A stretch of 64,000 nucleotides of DNA from positions 1-64,000 of the forward strand of contig NZ_JAUSTK010000015.1 of assembly GCF_030812855.1 (NCBI RefSeq). The letters are read 5' to 3'. Both the position numbers and the translations under genes were made by a program. A model generated the notes under the pieces. It was not told the origin of the DNA. It ran no database searches and saw only the letters and a program-made list of their open reading frames with translations. This stretch comes from Paenibacillus wynnii (GTDB lineage Bacteria > Bacillota > Bacilli > Paenibacillales > Paenibacillaceae). Below, piece after piece: positions 44,829 through 53,154 of this stretch; positions within the stretch are counted from its first letter, which is position 1; each line of letters opens with the position of its first letter.

Positions 44829-44867
44829 TTATAACTCTATTGGATCTTGTAAAAACACAAGATGGAA

Positions 44868-47165
44868 TCACTCTTCGATTTCAAGTTCTCCTGTATCTGC
44901 ACTTTTTAGCACAAGCTTGGCTTCGATTGGAGTTGTGCCATCCTCCCTCGTAAACTTGAGTTTACCCGTTCGGCCCTTAGAAATTAAGGTCTTCACTTGG
45001 GCATCCGTCAACGTACGTCCGTGATTCTCTTTCCAGATCACAAACTTACAGCCTTCCTTGTAATGAGAGCATCCATAACCTTTTCTGCCCATGAAGATCA
45101 TTCCACCACAGCCGGGACGGGGACAATTACCGATGATGGTTGGACCTTGGTCTGAAGAGTCGGTGCTGCTTCCCTGCTGGGTAGCAGCTCTCGGTGATGC
45201 TCCGCCAGCTTCGCCCTCCGCTTTTCGCTTTCTTGGCGCTGCCGTTTTATCCGCAGCTTTACGGGTAGCAGCACTGCCTCCTTTGCCTCCGGTCTTTGTC
45301 GTGGGTGTCTCGCCCTCAAAGGAGGTTTTATCAGCTCGGGACTGCACTCGAACCTTCTGAACAATCATGGAGGCGAACTTTTTCACATTCTCCATAAACT
45401 GTCCATCGGATGCCGTTCCTCTGGAGATTTCAGTCAAGCGGCGTTCCCATTGGCCGGTCATTTCGGGGGAAGTCAACAGCTCTATACCTGCCCCGCGAAT
45501 CAGCTCGATAACCATTCGTCCCTTTTGAGTGAGCGCGATTTTTTTACCCTGCATTTCGATATAACCCACGTTCTTAAGGCGTTCAATCGTCGCTGCACGT
45601 GTTGCCGGGGTACCTAGACCGGAATCCTTCATCGCATCCCGAAGCTCCTCGTCCTCAATCTGTTTACCGGCACTCTCCATCGCTTTCAGAAGAGTACCTT
45701 CTGTAAAGTGTTTTGGAGGTTGAGTGTCCTTCTCTTTTACAATAGCATCACTGCAAATCACTTCCTCCGAGGGAAGGATCGAAAAAGGCTCATTAACCTC
45801 AATCTCCTCTTCCTCTTCGTCCTCTTTGGACTTGCCCTTGGCTGGCTTAGACTTGTCCTTCTTCTGATCCGCATACACGACCTTCCAGCCGAGACTCAGC
45901 AATTCTTTAACCGTGGTTTTGAACTTCTCGTCCTCGACCTCAGTAATTACTGTATGGACCTTATACTCTGCAGCCGGATAGAACTGAGACAAAAAGCGAC
46001 GTACGATCAGATCATACAGCTTCTGCTCATCCGTACTTAAACCCGAGGCTTTCCGATATGTAGGCAAAATCGCATGGTGATCCTCTACCTTAGAGGGATT
46101 ACAGATAAACTTGTTCCCTTTATGCACCAGATTTCGGTTCGCACCCTTTACCCACTCGTCGTATGCAGTGCCTTGAAGCGCAGAAAGTGTTTTATGCATT
46201 TCAGGAATATTTTGCTCTGTAACATAGTTTGAATTCGTCCGCGGATACGAGATCACTTTGTGCTTTTCATATAACGCTTGTGCGATGTCCAAGGTTTTTT
46301 TTGCTGAAAAAGCATATTTACCATTGGCTTCCCGCTGCAAAAGTGTCAAATCATATAACTTGGTTGGATACTCCTTCGTATCCTTAACCTCATAGGAGTC
46401 TATTCTTCCAGGTTTTCCTTTTACTTTCGCAGATATAGCTTCAGCTTTGTCGCCATCGGTTAGCCGGTCACCCTGCCACATGCCCTTATAGGTGGTCTCA
46501 CTCTGTGTAAAATGGCCTTCCACTTCAAAGAACTTGAGCGACGAGAAGGCTTCGATAATCTTCTGGCGGTCATAGATCAGAGCAAGCACCGGGGTCTGCA
46601 CTCTGCCCACAGACAACAGCACATTATGTTTGGTTGTAAAAGCACGGGAACCGTTCATTCCGATCAGCCAGTCGGCTTCACTTCGTGCTTTGGCTGCTTT
46701 GGTCAGATTCTCGTATTCCGAACCGTCCTTCAGCTCCTCAAAACCTTTACGAATGGTCTCCGGCGTCAGATCAGAAATCCACAAACGCTTAACGGGTTGC
46801 TCCAGTTGCAAATACCGCTGAATCAGTGAAAAAATATGCTGCCCTTCCCGTCCGGCATCGCAGGAGTTGACCAACAAATCACTGCGCTTGGCTAACTCAC
46901 CTATGACTTTTAGCTGATCGATAGTTCTGGCATTCGGTATCAGCTTAAAAGCGTCGGGAATAATCGGCAAATCATTGATATTCCATTTCTTGTATTTAGT
47001 ATCGTAAGCTTCCGGCTCTGCCAGTCCAATTAAATGGCCAATAGCCCATGTAATAATATACTGCTCCCCTTCTAAATAGGAACGGTGATTTTTAGCCTTC
47101 GGTTCTATTGCGGCGGCGATATTCCGCCCCATATCCGGTTTTTCCGCAATAATGAGTGTCTTCAA
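44868..47165 (-). CDS. topB: DNA topoisomerase III
   Basis: This 765-residue type IA topoisomerase relaxes and decatenates DNA. It has the toprim start LIIAEKPDMGRNIAAAI, acidic DxD-type residues in NSCDAGREGQ near 105, the catalytic Tyr in ISYPRTNSNYV near 310 and the central domains. A linker rich in Lys/Ala/Gly (about 625-675) leads to a C-terminal zinc-ribbon/repeat (CPRPGCGGMIF, GCSHYKEGCKFVIW). The start is a TTG at 47165, nine bases after AAGGAG; a TTG two codons earlier is too close to that site. Confidence 0.94.
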   Translation of the reverse strand: MKTLIIAEKPDMGRNIAAAIEPKAKNHRSYLEGEQYIITWAIGHLIGLAEPEAYDTKYKKWNINDLPIIPDAFKLIPNARTIDQLKVIGELAKRSDLLVNSCDAGREGQHIFSLIQRYLQLEQPVKRLWISDLTPETIRKGFEELKDGSEYENLTKAAKARSEADWLIGMNGSRAFTTKHNVLLSVGRVQTPVLALIYDRQKIIEAFSSLKFFEVEGHFTQSETTYKGMWQGDRLTDGDKAEAISAKVKGKPGRIDSYEVKDTKEYPTKLYDLTLLQREANGKYAFSAKKTLDIAQALYEKHKVISYPRTNSNYVTEQNIPEMHKTLSALQGTAYDEWVKGANRNLVHKGNKFICNPSKVEDHHAILPTYRKASGLSTDEQKLYDLIVRRFLSQFYPAAEYKVHTVITEVEDEKFKTTVKELLSLGWKVVYADQKKDKSKPAKGKSKEDEEEEEIEVNEPFSILPSEEVICSDAIVKEKDTQPPKHFTEGTLLKAMESAGKQIEDEELRDAMKDSGLGTPATRAATIERLKNVGYIEMQGKKIALTQKGRMVIELIRGAGIELLTSPEMTGQWERRLTEISRGTASDGQFMENVKKFASMIVQKVRVQSRADKTSFEGETPTTKTGGKGGSAATRKAADKTAAPRKRKAEGEAGGASPRAATQQGSSTDSSDQGPTIIGNCPRPGCGGMIFMGRKGYGCSHYKEGCKFVIWKENHGRTLTDAQVKTLISKGRTGKLKFTREDGTTPIEAKLVLKSADTGELEIEE

Positions 47166-47367
47166 AAACAATCGCTCCTTACCTTTACGTTCTCTACTCC
47201 AAAATACGTCCAGTAGTCTATTATACCATCAACTCTAGTTTTTTTAACGTATTCCTTGGAAGGTTCGGATTTGCTTATCTATAAAAATTACATCGGATCA
47301 AGAACACAGGACATAAGACATGGGCATATGTTACTGTTATAAACCTCTTGGGAGGTACTAATATCTT

Positions 47368-47718
47368 ATGTCTTATCAAATGAATCCTAGTCATGTTGCA
47401 ACTCCAGGCCTTATACAGACTGTTCAAAATTGCGCGGTAACCTGCGAACAAATGGTGACACATCTGCTTCACATGTCAGATGTTCACAACCGGGTGATGC
47501 AGATTCAGCTTTTAAGAGATTGCGTTACCATTTGCGATACAATGGTCTGTTATTTAGCGAGACATAGCCCGTTTGCAAAGTCACTTGCCAACTTCTGCGC
47601 ATGTGTGTGTGATGTATGCGGGAAAGAGTGTGCAAAATTTCCTGATCCGGAATCGCAACATTGCAGCAGAGTTTGCTTTCATTGTGCTCAAGAATGCCGC
47701 ATGTTCGCCGCCTCATAA
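47368..47718 (+). CDS. Cys-rich four-helix copper-storage-like protein (DUF326/Csp)
   Basis: This 116-residue protein has thirteen or so Cys residues placed on helices in CxxxC spacings (CAVTCEQM, CVTICDTMVC, CACVCDVCGKEC, HCSRVCFHCAQEC). This is the pattern of the four-helix bundle copper-storage proteins that hold Cu(I) inside the bundle. No signal peptide is seen, so it would be cytosolic (Csp3-like). GGGAGG lies 12 bases before the ATG, a long spacing. Its terminator overlaps the 3' end of proS. Confidence 0.85.
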   Translation: MSYQMNPSHVATPGLIQTVQNCAVTCEQMVTHLLHMSDVHNRVMQIQLLRDCVTICDTMVCYLARHSPFAKSLANFCACVCDVCGKECAKFPDPESQHCSRVCFHCAQECRMFAAS

Positions 47719-47763
47719 AGCATAACCGTCATACTTAATCGGCTCCTGTTAAGTTACTTCATA

Positions 47764-47812
47764 ACAAGCACAACTCTCAACGCTTATAGCGAGGAGGGTT
47801 GTGCTTGTACTT
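47764..47812 (+). terminator. terminator of the Csp-like gene, overlapping the proS end
   Basis: ACAAGCACAAC (47764-47774) pairs perfectly with GTTGTGCTTGT (47798-47808), then ACTTTT follows. The right arm lies inside the last codons of proS on the other strand, so it may serve both genes. Confidence 0.7.
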
Positions 47813-49502
47813 TTATACGTGCTATGGCCTCAGCAATTCCAACGCTTGCTTTAACGTTCGTTCTCCGTTCGATAATTTCTACCTGTCCTTCTGCAGCATC
47901 CTTACCTACCACAATGGCTACAGGGATCCCGATCAGGCTGGAATCCTTAAATTTGACACCCGGGCGCTCGTCCCGCTCATCTAACAGCGTCTCAATTCCC
48001 AACTGGTTAAGCTGCTTATAGAGGGCTTCGGCCAGCTCCACCTGATCATTATCTTTGCCTGACATAAGTAAAATATGGACCTGATAAGGAGCAACAGCCG
48101 CTGGCCAAATGATGCCATGCTCATCGTAATTTTGTTCTACAATAGCAGCAAGCATTCTTGAAATCCCGATGCCATAACAACCCATGATCATGTGCTGGTT
48201 CCGTCCCGTTGTATCTAGATAGGTGGCTCCAAGCTTCTTACTATATCGGGTTCCAAGCTTAAATACATGTCCAATCTCAATCCCCAGATGAAATTGAAGC
48301 GTTCCTTCTCCACAGTGCGGGCAAGCTTCTCCTTCTGTAACATTACGGAAGTCGCCAACAGTAGTTAATGGAAAGTCTCTGCCGGGAACAACATTTCGCA
48401 CATGATAATCTGACTCTCCTGCACCAGCGATACCCAGTGCCATTTCAGCAACTGCCGAATCTACCAGTACGGTTATGTCAAGCCCGATTGGACCCACAAA
48501 CCCGCTCTCTACCCCAGCCACATTCTGCACACTTTCAGGGTCTGCCAGACTGATCTCAGCAGCCCCAATATGCTTTCTTACCTTAATTTCATTTACCTCA
48601 TGATCCCCTCTTACCAAAACTGCAAGCAGTTTACCATCACCCTGATAGATGAGTGTTTTAATAATATGCTCCGGCATAATATCCAACGTTTGCACCAGTT
48701 GGTCAATCGTGCGGATCCCTGGTGTATGAAACTTTTCTATAGCTTGTGCATTGATTTCTCGATCTAATGTAGCTTCTTCCATGCGCACTTCAGCCTGTTC
48801 CAAGTTGGCTGCATAGTCACAGGCAGAACACGCAGCAATGGTATCCTCTCCAATATCCGCCAGAGCCATAAATTCATGGCTGCCGCCTTCCCCGCCTATG
48901 GTGCCAGAGTCTGCATGGACTGCTCGAAATTGTAGGGCACAGCGACTGAAGATCCGATGATATGCATTGAACATGTTCCAATACGATTGGTCTAGAACAT
49001 CATAGCCCGTATCAAACGAGTAAGCATCTTTCATCAAAAACTCCCGGCCCCGCAGCAAGCCTGAGCGCGGACGGCGTTCGTCACGGAATTTGGTTTGAAT
49101 CTGATATACGGTAAGGGGAAGCCTCCGATAAGTGCTGATCTCGTTACGAACGAGTGTAGTCACAACTTCTTCGTGTGTTGGGCCCATTACAAAATCCCGC
49201 TCATGCCGGTCCTGCAGCTTCATCAGCTCCTTACCGTAAAGGTCATAACGCTCGGATTCTTTCCACAGCTCTGCAGGCTGCATCGAAGGCATTAATACCT
49301 CTTGGGCACCTGTTACATCCATCTCTTCCCGCACGATGTTCTCAATTTTATGAAGAACTCGTCTTCCTAGAGGCAAATATGTATATATTCCTGCGGCCAA
49401 CTGTCGTATAAAACCTGCCCGAAGCAGCAGTTGATGGCTCATAGTCTCCGCTTCAGATGGTGCTTCTCGCAGTGTTGATAATAACAGCTTACTTTGTCTC
49501 AT
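47784..49502 (-). CDS. proS: prolyl-tRNA synthetase
   Basis: This 572-residue class II synthetase charges tRNA-Pro. Class II motif 1 lies near 60-90 (REEMDVTGAQEVLMPSMQPAELW), motif 2 near 135-160 (TKFRDERRPRSGLLRGREFLMKDAYSF) and motif 3 near 445-455 (GIGISRMLAAIVEQ). A YbaK-like editing domain is inserted at about 230-395, which makes this the bacterial ProS type. The anticodon-binding domain ends the protein. GGGGG eight bases before the ATG sets the start. A T-box leader lies upstream. Confidence 0.97.
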   Translation of the reverse strand: MRQSKLLLSTLREAPSEAETMSHQLLLRAGFIRQLAAGIYTYLPLGRRVLHKIENIVREEMDVTGAQEVLMPSMQPAELWKESERYDLYGKELMKLQDRHERDFVMGPTHEEVVTTLVRNEISTYRRLPLTVYQIQTKFRDERRPRSGLLRGREFLMKDAYSFDTGYDVLDQSYWNMFNAYHRIFSRCALQFRAVHADSGTIGGEGGSHEFMALADIGEDTIAACSACDYAANLEQAEVRMEEATLDREINAQAIEKFHTPGIRTIDQLVQTLDIMPEHIIKTLIYQGDGKLLAVLVRGDHEVNEIKVRKHIGAAEISLADPESVQNVAGVESGFVGPIGLDITVLVDSAVAEMALGIAGAGESDYHVRNVVPGRDFPLTTVGDFRNVTEGEACPHCGEGTLQFHLGIEIGHVFKLGTRYSKKLGATYLDTTGRNQHMIMGCYGIGISRMLAAIVEQNYDEHGIIWPAAVAPYQVHILLMSGKDNDQVELAEALYKQLNQLGIETLLDERDERPGVKFKDSSLIGIPVAIVVGKDAAEGQVEIIERRTNVKASVGIAEAIARIKVQAQPSSL

Positions 49503-49539
49503 AAGGATAACCCCCTAATTATTAAGAGCTTTTAAGCCT

Positions 49540-49800
49540 AAAAAACACAAAAAGACACATTCGCCAGGGACGAATGTGTCGTGATACCACCCTTATTTAA
49601 CCACCTATATTAGAGCCTAGGCAGTCCTCAATACGGATAACGGCCGTTTCCGGCAGCGAATTTAACTTCTATCGCTGCAGCTACCAGTGGCAGGATACAA
49701 TTCATTCGTACGGGGAACCTTTCAGCCAGTGAATTCCCTCTCTGTTCTAACGAGACTAGGACTGTAAATCCATGGTCAAAGCTTTTGTCTTATCCAGATG
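49540..49800 (-). ncRNA. T-box leader (tRNA-Pro responsive) of proS
   Basis: The T-box core AGGGTGGTATCACG is at 49593-49580 on the minus strand. A terminator (GACACATTCG/CGAATGTGTC, 49554-49580, then TTTTTGTG) follows directly and overlaps it, as expected for the antiterminator switch. Stem I features are visible upstream (AGAGAGGG near 49740, GGCTGAAAGGTTCCC near 49720). A CCT at 49694-49692 in GTATCCTGCC is a likely Pro specifier, though I cannot fold the stem here. Confidence 0.9.
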
Positions 49801-49855
49801 TTTTATAATTTACCTGATTATAACGATTACGTCAAGCCGACACACTTATATGCAA

Positions 49856-49899
49856 CAAAACAACCGTCACCACAACAAATTCGCTGTGATGACGGTTGT
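49856..49899 (-). terminator. gltD terminator
   Basis: ACAACCGTCA (49860-49869) pairs perfectly with TGACGGTTGT (49890-49899). On the minus strand TTTTGTTG follows. It lies 20 bases beyond the gltD stop. Confidence 0.8.
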
Positions 49900-49919
49900 T
49901 ATTATGTCATTCGTATTAT

Positions 49920-51407
49920 TTATACAAGTACCGTAGAGCCCATCAGGAATTTATCCACTTCACGGGCTGCTTCGCGACCTTCGTTAATTGCCCATACCAC
50001 GAGGCTCTGCCCACGGCGCATATCACCGGCAGCAAATACTTTGTCCACGTTAGTATTGAACTTGCCATAACGGGCTTTCACATTAGTACGGCGATCTGTA
50101 GCCAAGTTCAGCTCTTCAATAATATCCTGCTCAGGTCCGTCAAAACCTATAGCAATCAATGCCAGTTGTGCAGGGTAAATTGCTTCAGTACCCGGAACCG
50201 GCTGATAAATTTTACGACCTGTCTCATCCACCATCCGGTGGATTTGCACCGTATGAAGCTCTTTCAGGTTACCTTCTTCATCACCAACGAATTTAGTCGT
50301 CATGATGGAGAACTCACGAGGATCATCGCCGAACAGCGCTTTGGCTTCCTGCTGTGCATAATCAAGTGTATACACGTTCGGGAATTGCGGCCAAGGGTTT
50401 GCGATAGGATCACGCTCAATAGGTGCTTTGTCATGTGTACCAAACTGGGTAATACTGTTGCAGCCATGGCGCAGTGCTGTTGCCACACAGTCAGAACCTG
50501 TATCGCCGCCGCCCAAAACAATGACATCCTTATCCCCAGCGGATACATAATTGCCATCTTCGAGATTGGAGTTCAAATAACTTTTGATGGTTCCGTTCAG
50601 GTAATCCATGGCGTACATTACACCTTTAAGCTCACTGCCTTCAATATTAAAGCGGCGTGCTTTAGTAGCTCCACCACACAGAACAACAGCATCATATTCA
50701 TCCACTAATTGTTGTGCAAGTATATCCTTACCGATCTCTGTGTTCACTACAAAATTAACACCTTCCGCAGCCAGTAAATCTACTCGGCGCTGAACTACTC
50801 GCTTGTCCAGCTTCATTGTTGGAATTCCGTAGGTCAACAATCCGCCGATGCGGTCACTGCGTTCAAACACAGTTACGGTATGTCCAGCTTTATTTAATTG
50901 TGCGGCAGCCGCCAGACCAGCGGGACCGGAGCCTACGATGGCAACCGTTTTCCCGGTACGCTTCTCAGGAGGGTTAGGGACAACCCAGCCTTCTTCAAAA
51001 CCTTTATCAATAATTGCCAGCTCGATAGTCTTAATGGTAACGGGCTGACCAATTAAACCTACAGTACAAGAACCTTCACAAGGTGCCGGGCAAATACTAC
51101 CCGTAAACTCAGGGAAGTTATTCGTCTTATGCAAGCGCTCAAGAGCTTCTTTCCATAATCCACGGTATACCAAGTTATTCCATTCAGGAATCAGATTGTG
51201 TACCGGACACCCGGAGGTTCCTCCATCCATATCAATACCAGTGTGGCAGTACGGTGTTCCGCAATCCATACAGCGAGCACCTTGCGTACGAAGCTCTTCT
51301 TCAGACAAATGATGATGGAACTCTTCCCAATCCTTAACCCGTTGTTCAGGCTCGCGGTCACCCGGGAGCTGACGTTTATACTCCATAAACCCTGTTGGTG
51401 TAGACAT
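49920..51407 (-). CDS. gltD: glutamate synthase small (beta) subunit
   Basis: This 495-residue FAD/iron-sulfur subunit supplies electrons from NADPH to GltB for glutamate synthesis. The N-terminal domain has Cys motifs CMDCGTPYC near 38, [10 protein letters not shown] near 55 and CPAPCEGSC near 95. FAD-binding [10 protein letters not shown] lies near 150, NADPH-binding [10 protein letters not shown] near 290 and the closing ATG-like motif [12 protein letters not shown] near 455. The ATG at 51407 has GGGGGA nine bases before it. No gltB is encoded next to it in this window. Confidence 0.95.
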   Translation of the reverse strand: MSTPTGFMEYKRQLPGDREPEQRVKDWEEFHHHLSEEELRTQGARCMDCGTPYCHTGIDMDGGTSGCPVHNLIPEWNNLVYRGLWKEALERLHKTNNFPEFTGSICPAPCEGSCTVGLIGQPVTIKTIELAIIDKGFEEGWVVPNPPEKRTGKTVAIVGSGPAGLAAAAQLNKAGHTVTVFERSDRIGGLLTYGIPTMKLDKRVVQRRVDLLAAEGVNFVVNTEIGKDILAQQLVDEYDAVVLCGGATKARRFNIEGSELKGVMYAMDYLNGTIKSYLNSNLEDGNYVSAGDKDVIVLGGGDTGSDCVATALRHGCNSITQFGTHDKAPIERDPIANPWPQFPNVYTLDYAQQEAKALFGDDPREFSIMTTKFVGDEEGNLKELHTVQIHRMVDETGRKIYQPVPGTEAIYPAQLALIAIGFDGPEQDIIEELNLATDRRTNVKARYGKFNTNVDKVFAAGDMRRGQSLVVWAINEGREAAREVDKFLMGSTVLV

Positions 51408-51640
51408 ATTTACGCTTCCCCCATCCGTTCTCTTCACGTTAGTTTATAGTACATTGTAACCTGTTGCGATATTTGTTAGATCATGAATAACGCAAGTGTT
51501 GTCCTGTACATTCTGTTGTATGGCGACACATACTTCTAATTTTAATTATAGTAGCATTCATCACTTTTGCACAGTAATGGATTAATTTGCTGATTATTTG
51601 TACTATTTCACACGTTGTGTTAGAAAAAGCGTTTTATTCT

Positions 51641-52132
51641 CTAATCCGTACGTTCATATACAAGAAAATGGTAATCATACGGATTTTTATCGTCACGAAT
51701 CCCCTTGGTATTGGAAACTTCTTTCCAAAGACTCCAGTCAACATTCGGAAAATAGGTGTCCCCTTCAAAATCCTCATCAATCCGTGTAACGATCAGCTTG
51801 TCCGCGTAAGGCAGCATCATTCGGTAAATCTCCGAACCCCCGATAACCATCAATTCATCCGTTTTTCGTCCTTCGTTCAGAGCTTCCTCTACCGTGTGTA
51901 CAACCTCGGCACCCTCAGGGTTAAAGCTGGTATCCCGGGTCATGACCAGACTAGTTCTGTCTTTCAGCGGTTTACCTCCGAGTGAGTCCCAGGTTTTGCG
52001 ACCCAATAGCATTCTTTTGCCCAGCGTCTCCGCTTTGAAGAAAGCAAAATCCCTTGGGAGATGCCAAGGCATGTCATTGTCCTTGCCAATCACACCATTC
52101 GAGCCCATGGCCCAAATCAGACTAATGCTCAT
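51641..52132 (-). CDS. folA: dihydrofolate reductase
   Basis: This 163-residue enzyme reduces dihydrofolate to tetrahydrofolate with NADPH. Motifs are ISLIWAMGSNGVIGKDNDMPWHLPRD near 3-28, including the catalytic Asp/Trp region, GRKTWDSLGGKPL near 44 and VIGGSEIYRMMLPYAD near 96. It follows thyA by about 50 bases on the same strand. That is the usual pairing, since thymidylate synthase produces dihydrofolate. AAGGAAGG before the ATG fits the start. Confidence 0.96.
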   Translation of the reverse strand: MSISLIWAMGSNGVIGKDNDMPWHLPRDFAFFKAETLGKRMLLGRKTWDSLGGKPLKDRTSLVMTRDTSFNPEGAEVVHTVEEALNEGRKTDELMVIGGSEIYRMMLPYADKLIVTRIDEDFEGDTYFPNVDWSLWKEVSNTKGIRDDKNPYDYHFLVYERTD

Positions 52133-52183
52133 ACAACACCTTCCTTTCCATTATCCTTAACGAATGCACATTATTTAGACTTA

Positions 52184-52978
52184 TTAAATCGCCACCGGCG
52201 CCTTGATTCCCGGATGATAAACATAATCTGCGAATTCAAAGTCATCAAATGTATAGTCAAAAATACTATCAGGTTTTCTAATAATATTCAGCTTTGGCAA
52301 CTCGTACGGCTCTCTGCTCAACTGAGTAGCTACCTGTTCCAGATGATTTGTATAAATGTGCACATCTCCGCCAGACCATACAAACTCACCTACCTCAAGT
52401 CCTGTTTGCTGAGCAACCATATGAGTTAGGAGGGCATAGCTGGCAATATTGAAGGGTAGCCCCAAAAAGGTATCTACCGAACGCATTGTTAACATGCAGG
52501 ATAGCTTGCCGTCCGCTACATAAAATTGAAATACAAAGTGACAAGGCGGCAGCTTCATATTCTCAATTTCACCCACATTCCAAGCACTGACGATATGTCG
52601 GCGTGAATCGGGGTTATTTTTAATGGATTCAATCACATTCGAGATTTGATCAATATGGCGTCCATCTGCGCTTTCCCAAGCCCGCCACTGTGAACCATAT
52701 ACCGGTCCAAGCTCCCCGTTCTCATCGGCCCATTCATCCCAAATGGAAACACCGTTAGCCTTGAGATAAGCAGTATTGGTCTCACCCTTCAGGAACCATA
52801 ACAACTCGTGAATAACTGATTTCAGATGAATACGCTTGGTTGTCATGAGCGGAAAACCCTTAGCCAGGTCAAACCTTAGCTGGCGGCCGAACACGGATAT
52901 TGTACCTGTTCCTGTACGGTCGCTTTTTGCAGTGCCGTGATCCAGTACATCCTGAAGTAATTCTAAATATTTGCGCAA
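52184..52978 (-). CDS. thyA: thymidylate synthase
   Basis: This 264-residue enzyme methylates dUMP to dTMP with methylene-tetrahydrofolate. It has [18 protein letters not shown] near 21, the catalytic Cys in [12 protein letters not shown] near 146, the dUMP-binding Arg region and [13 protein letters not shown] near 202. The start is taken as TTG 52978: GAGGGG lies nine bases before it, and the product then begins and measures like Escherichia coli ThyA (264 residues). The longer open frame to 53089 is not family-like. Confidence 0.96.
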   Translation of the reverse strand: MRKYLELLQDVLDHGTAKSDRTGTGTISVFGRQLRFDLAKGFPLMTTKRIHLKSVIHELLWFLKGETNTAYLKANGVSIWDEWADENGELGPVYGSQWRAWESADGRHIDQISNVIESIKNNPDSRRHIVSAWNVGEIENMKLPPCHFVFQFYVADGKLSCMLTMRSVDTFLGLPFNIASYALLTHMVAQQTGLEVGEFVWSGGDVHIYTNHLEQVATQLSREPYELPKLNIIRKPDSIFDYTFDDFEFADYVYHPGIKAPVAI

Positions 52979-53101
52979 CAGACAACGCCCCTCTATCCTT
53001 TTTTCTTCTACTAGTTTACCATGACCTTGCTGCCTTGTAACTTCCCAAACTGTAGAAAACAGCAAATCGAGCCATCTATGGGCATACAACCAGCTTATAG
53101 A

Positions 53102-53149
53102 AAAACCCGAAGACTAGCACCTTTTAGAAAAAGTGTCGTCAATCGGGTT
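53102..53149 (-). terminator. terminator of the FtsX-type transporter operon
   Basis: AAACCCGA (53102-53109) pairs with TCGGGTTT (53142-53149), with inner matches such as CTTTT/AAAAG. TTTTTC follows on the minus strand. Confidence 0.7.
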
Positions 53150-53154
53150 TGCTT

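Noticed and set aside
49896..50708. Plus-strand open frame of 270 codons opposite gltD
   Set aside because: It lies entirely over the gltD region and terminator on the other strand, has a Cys/His-rich shadow composition and no family features.
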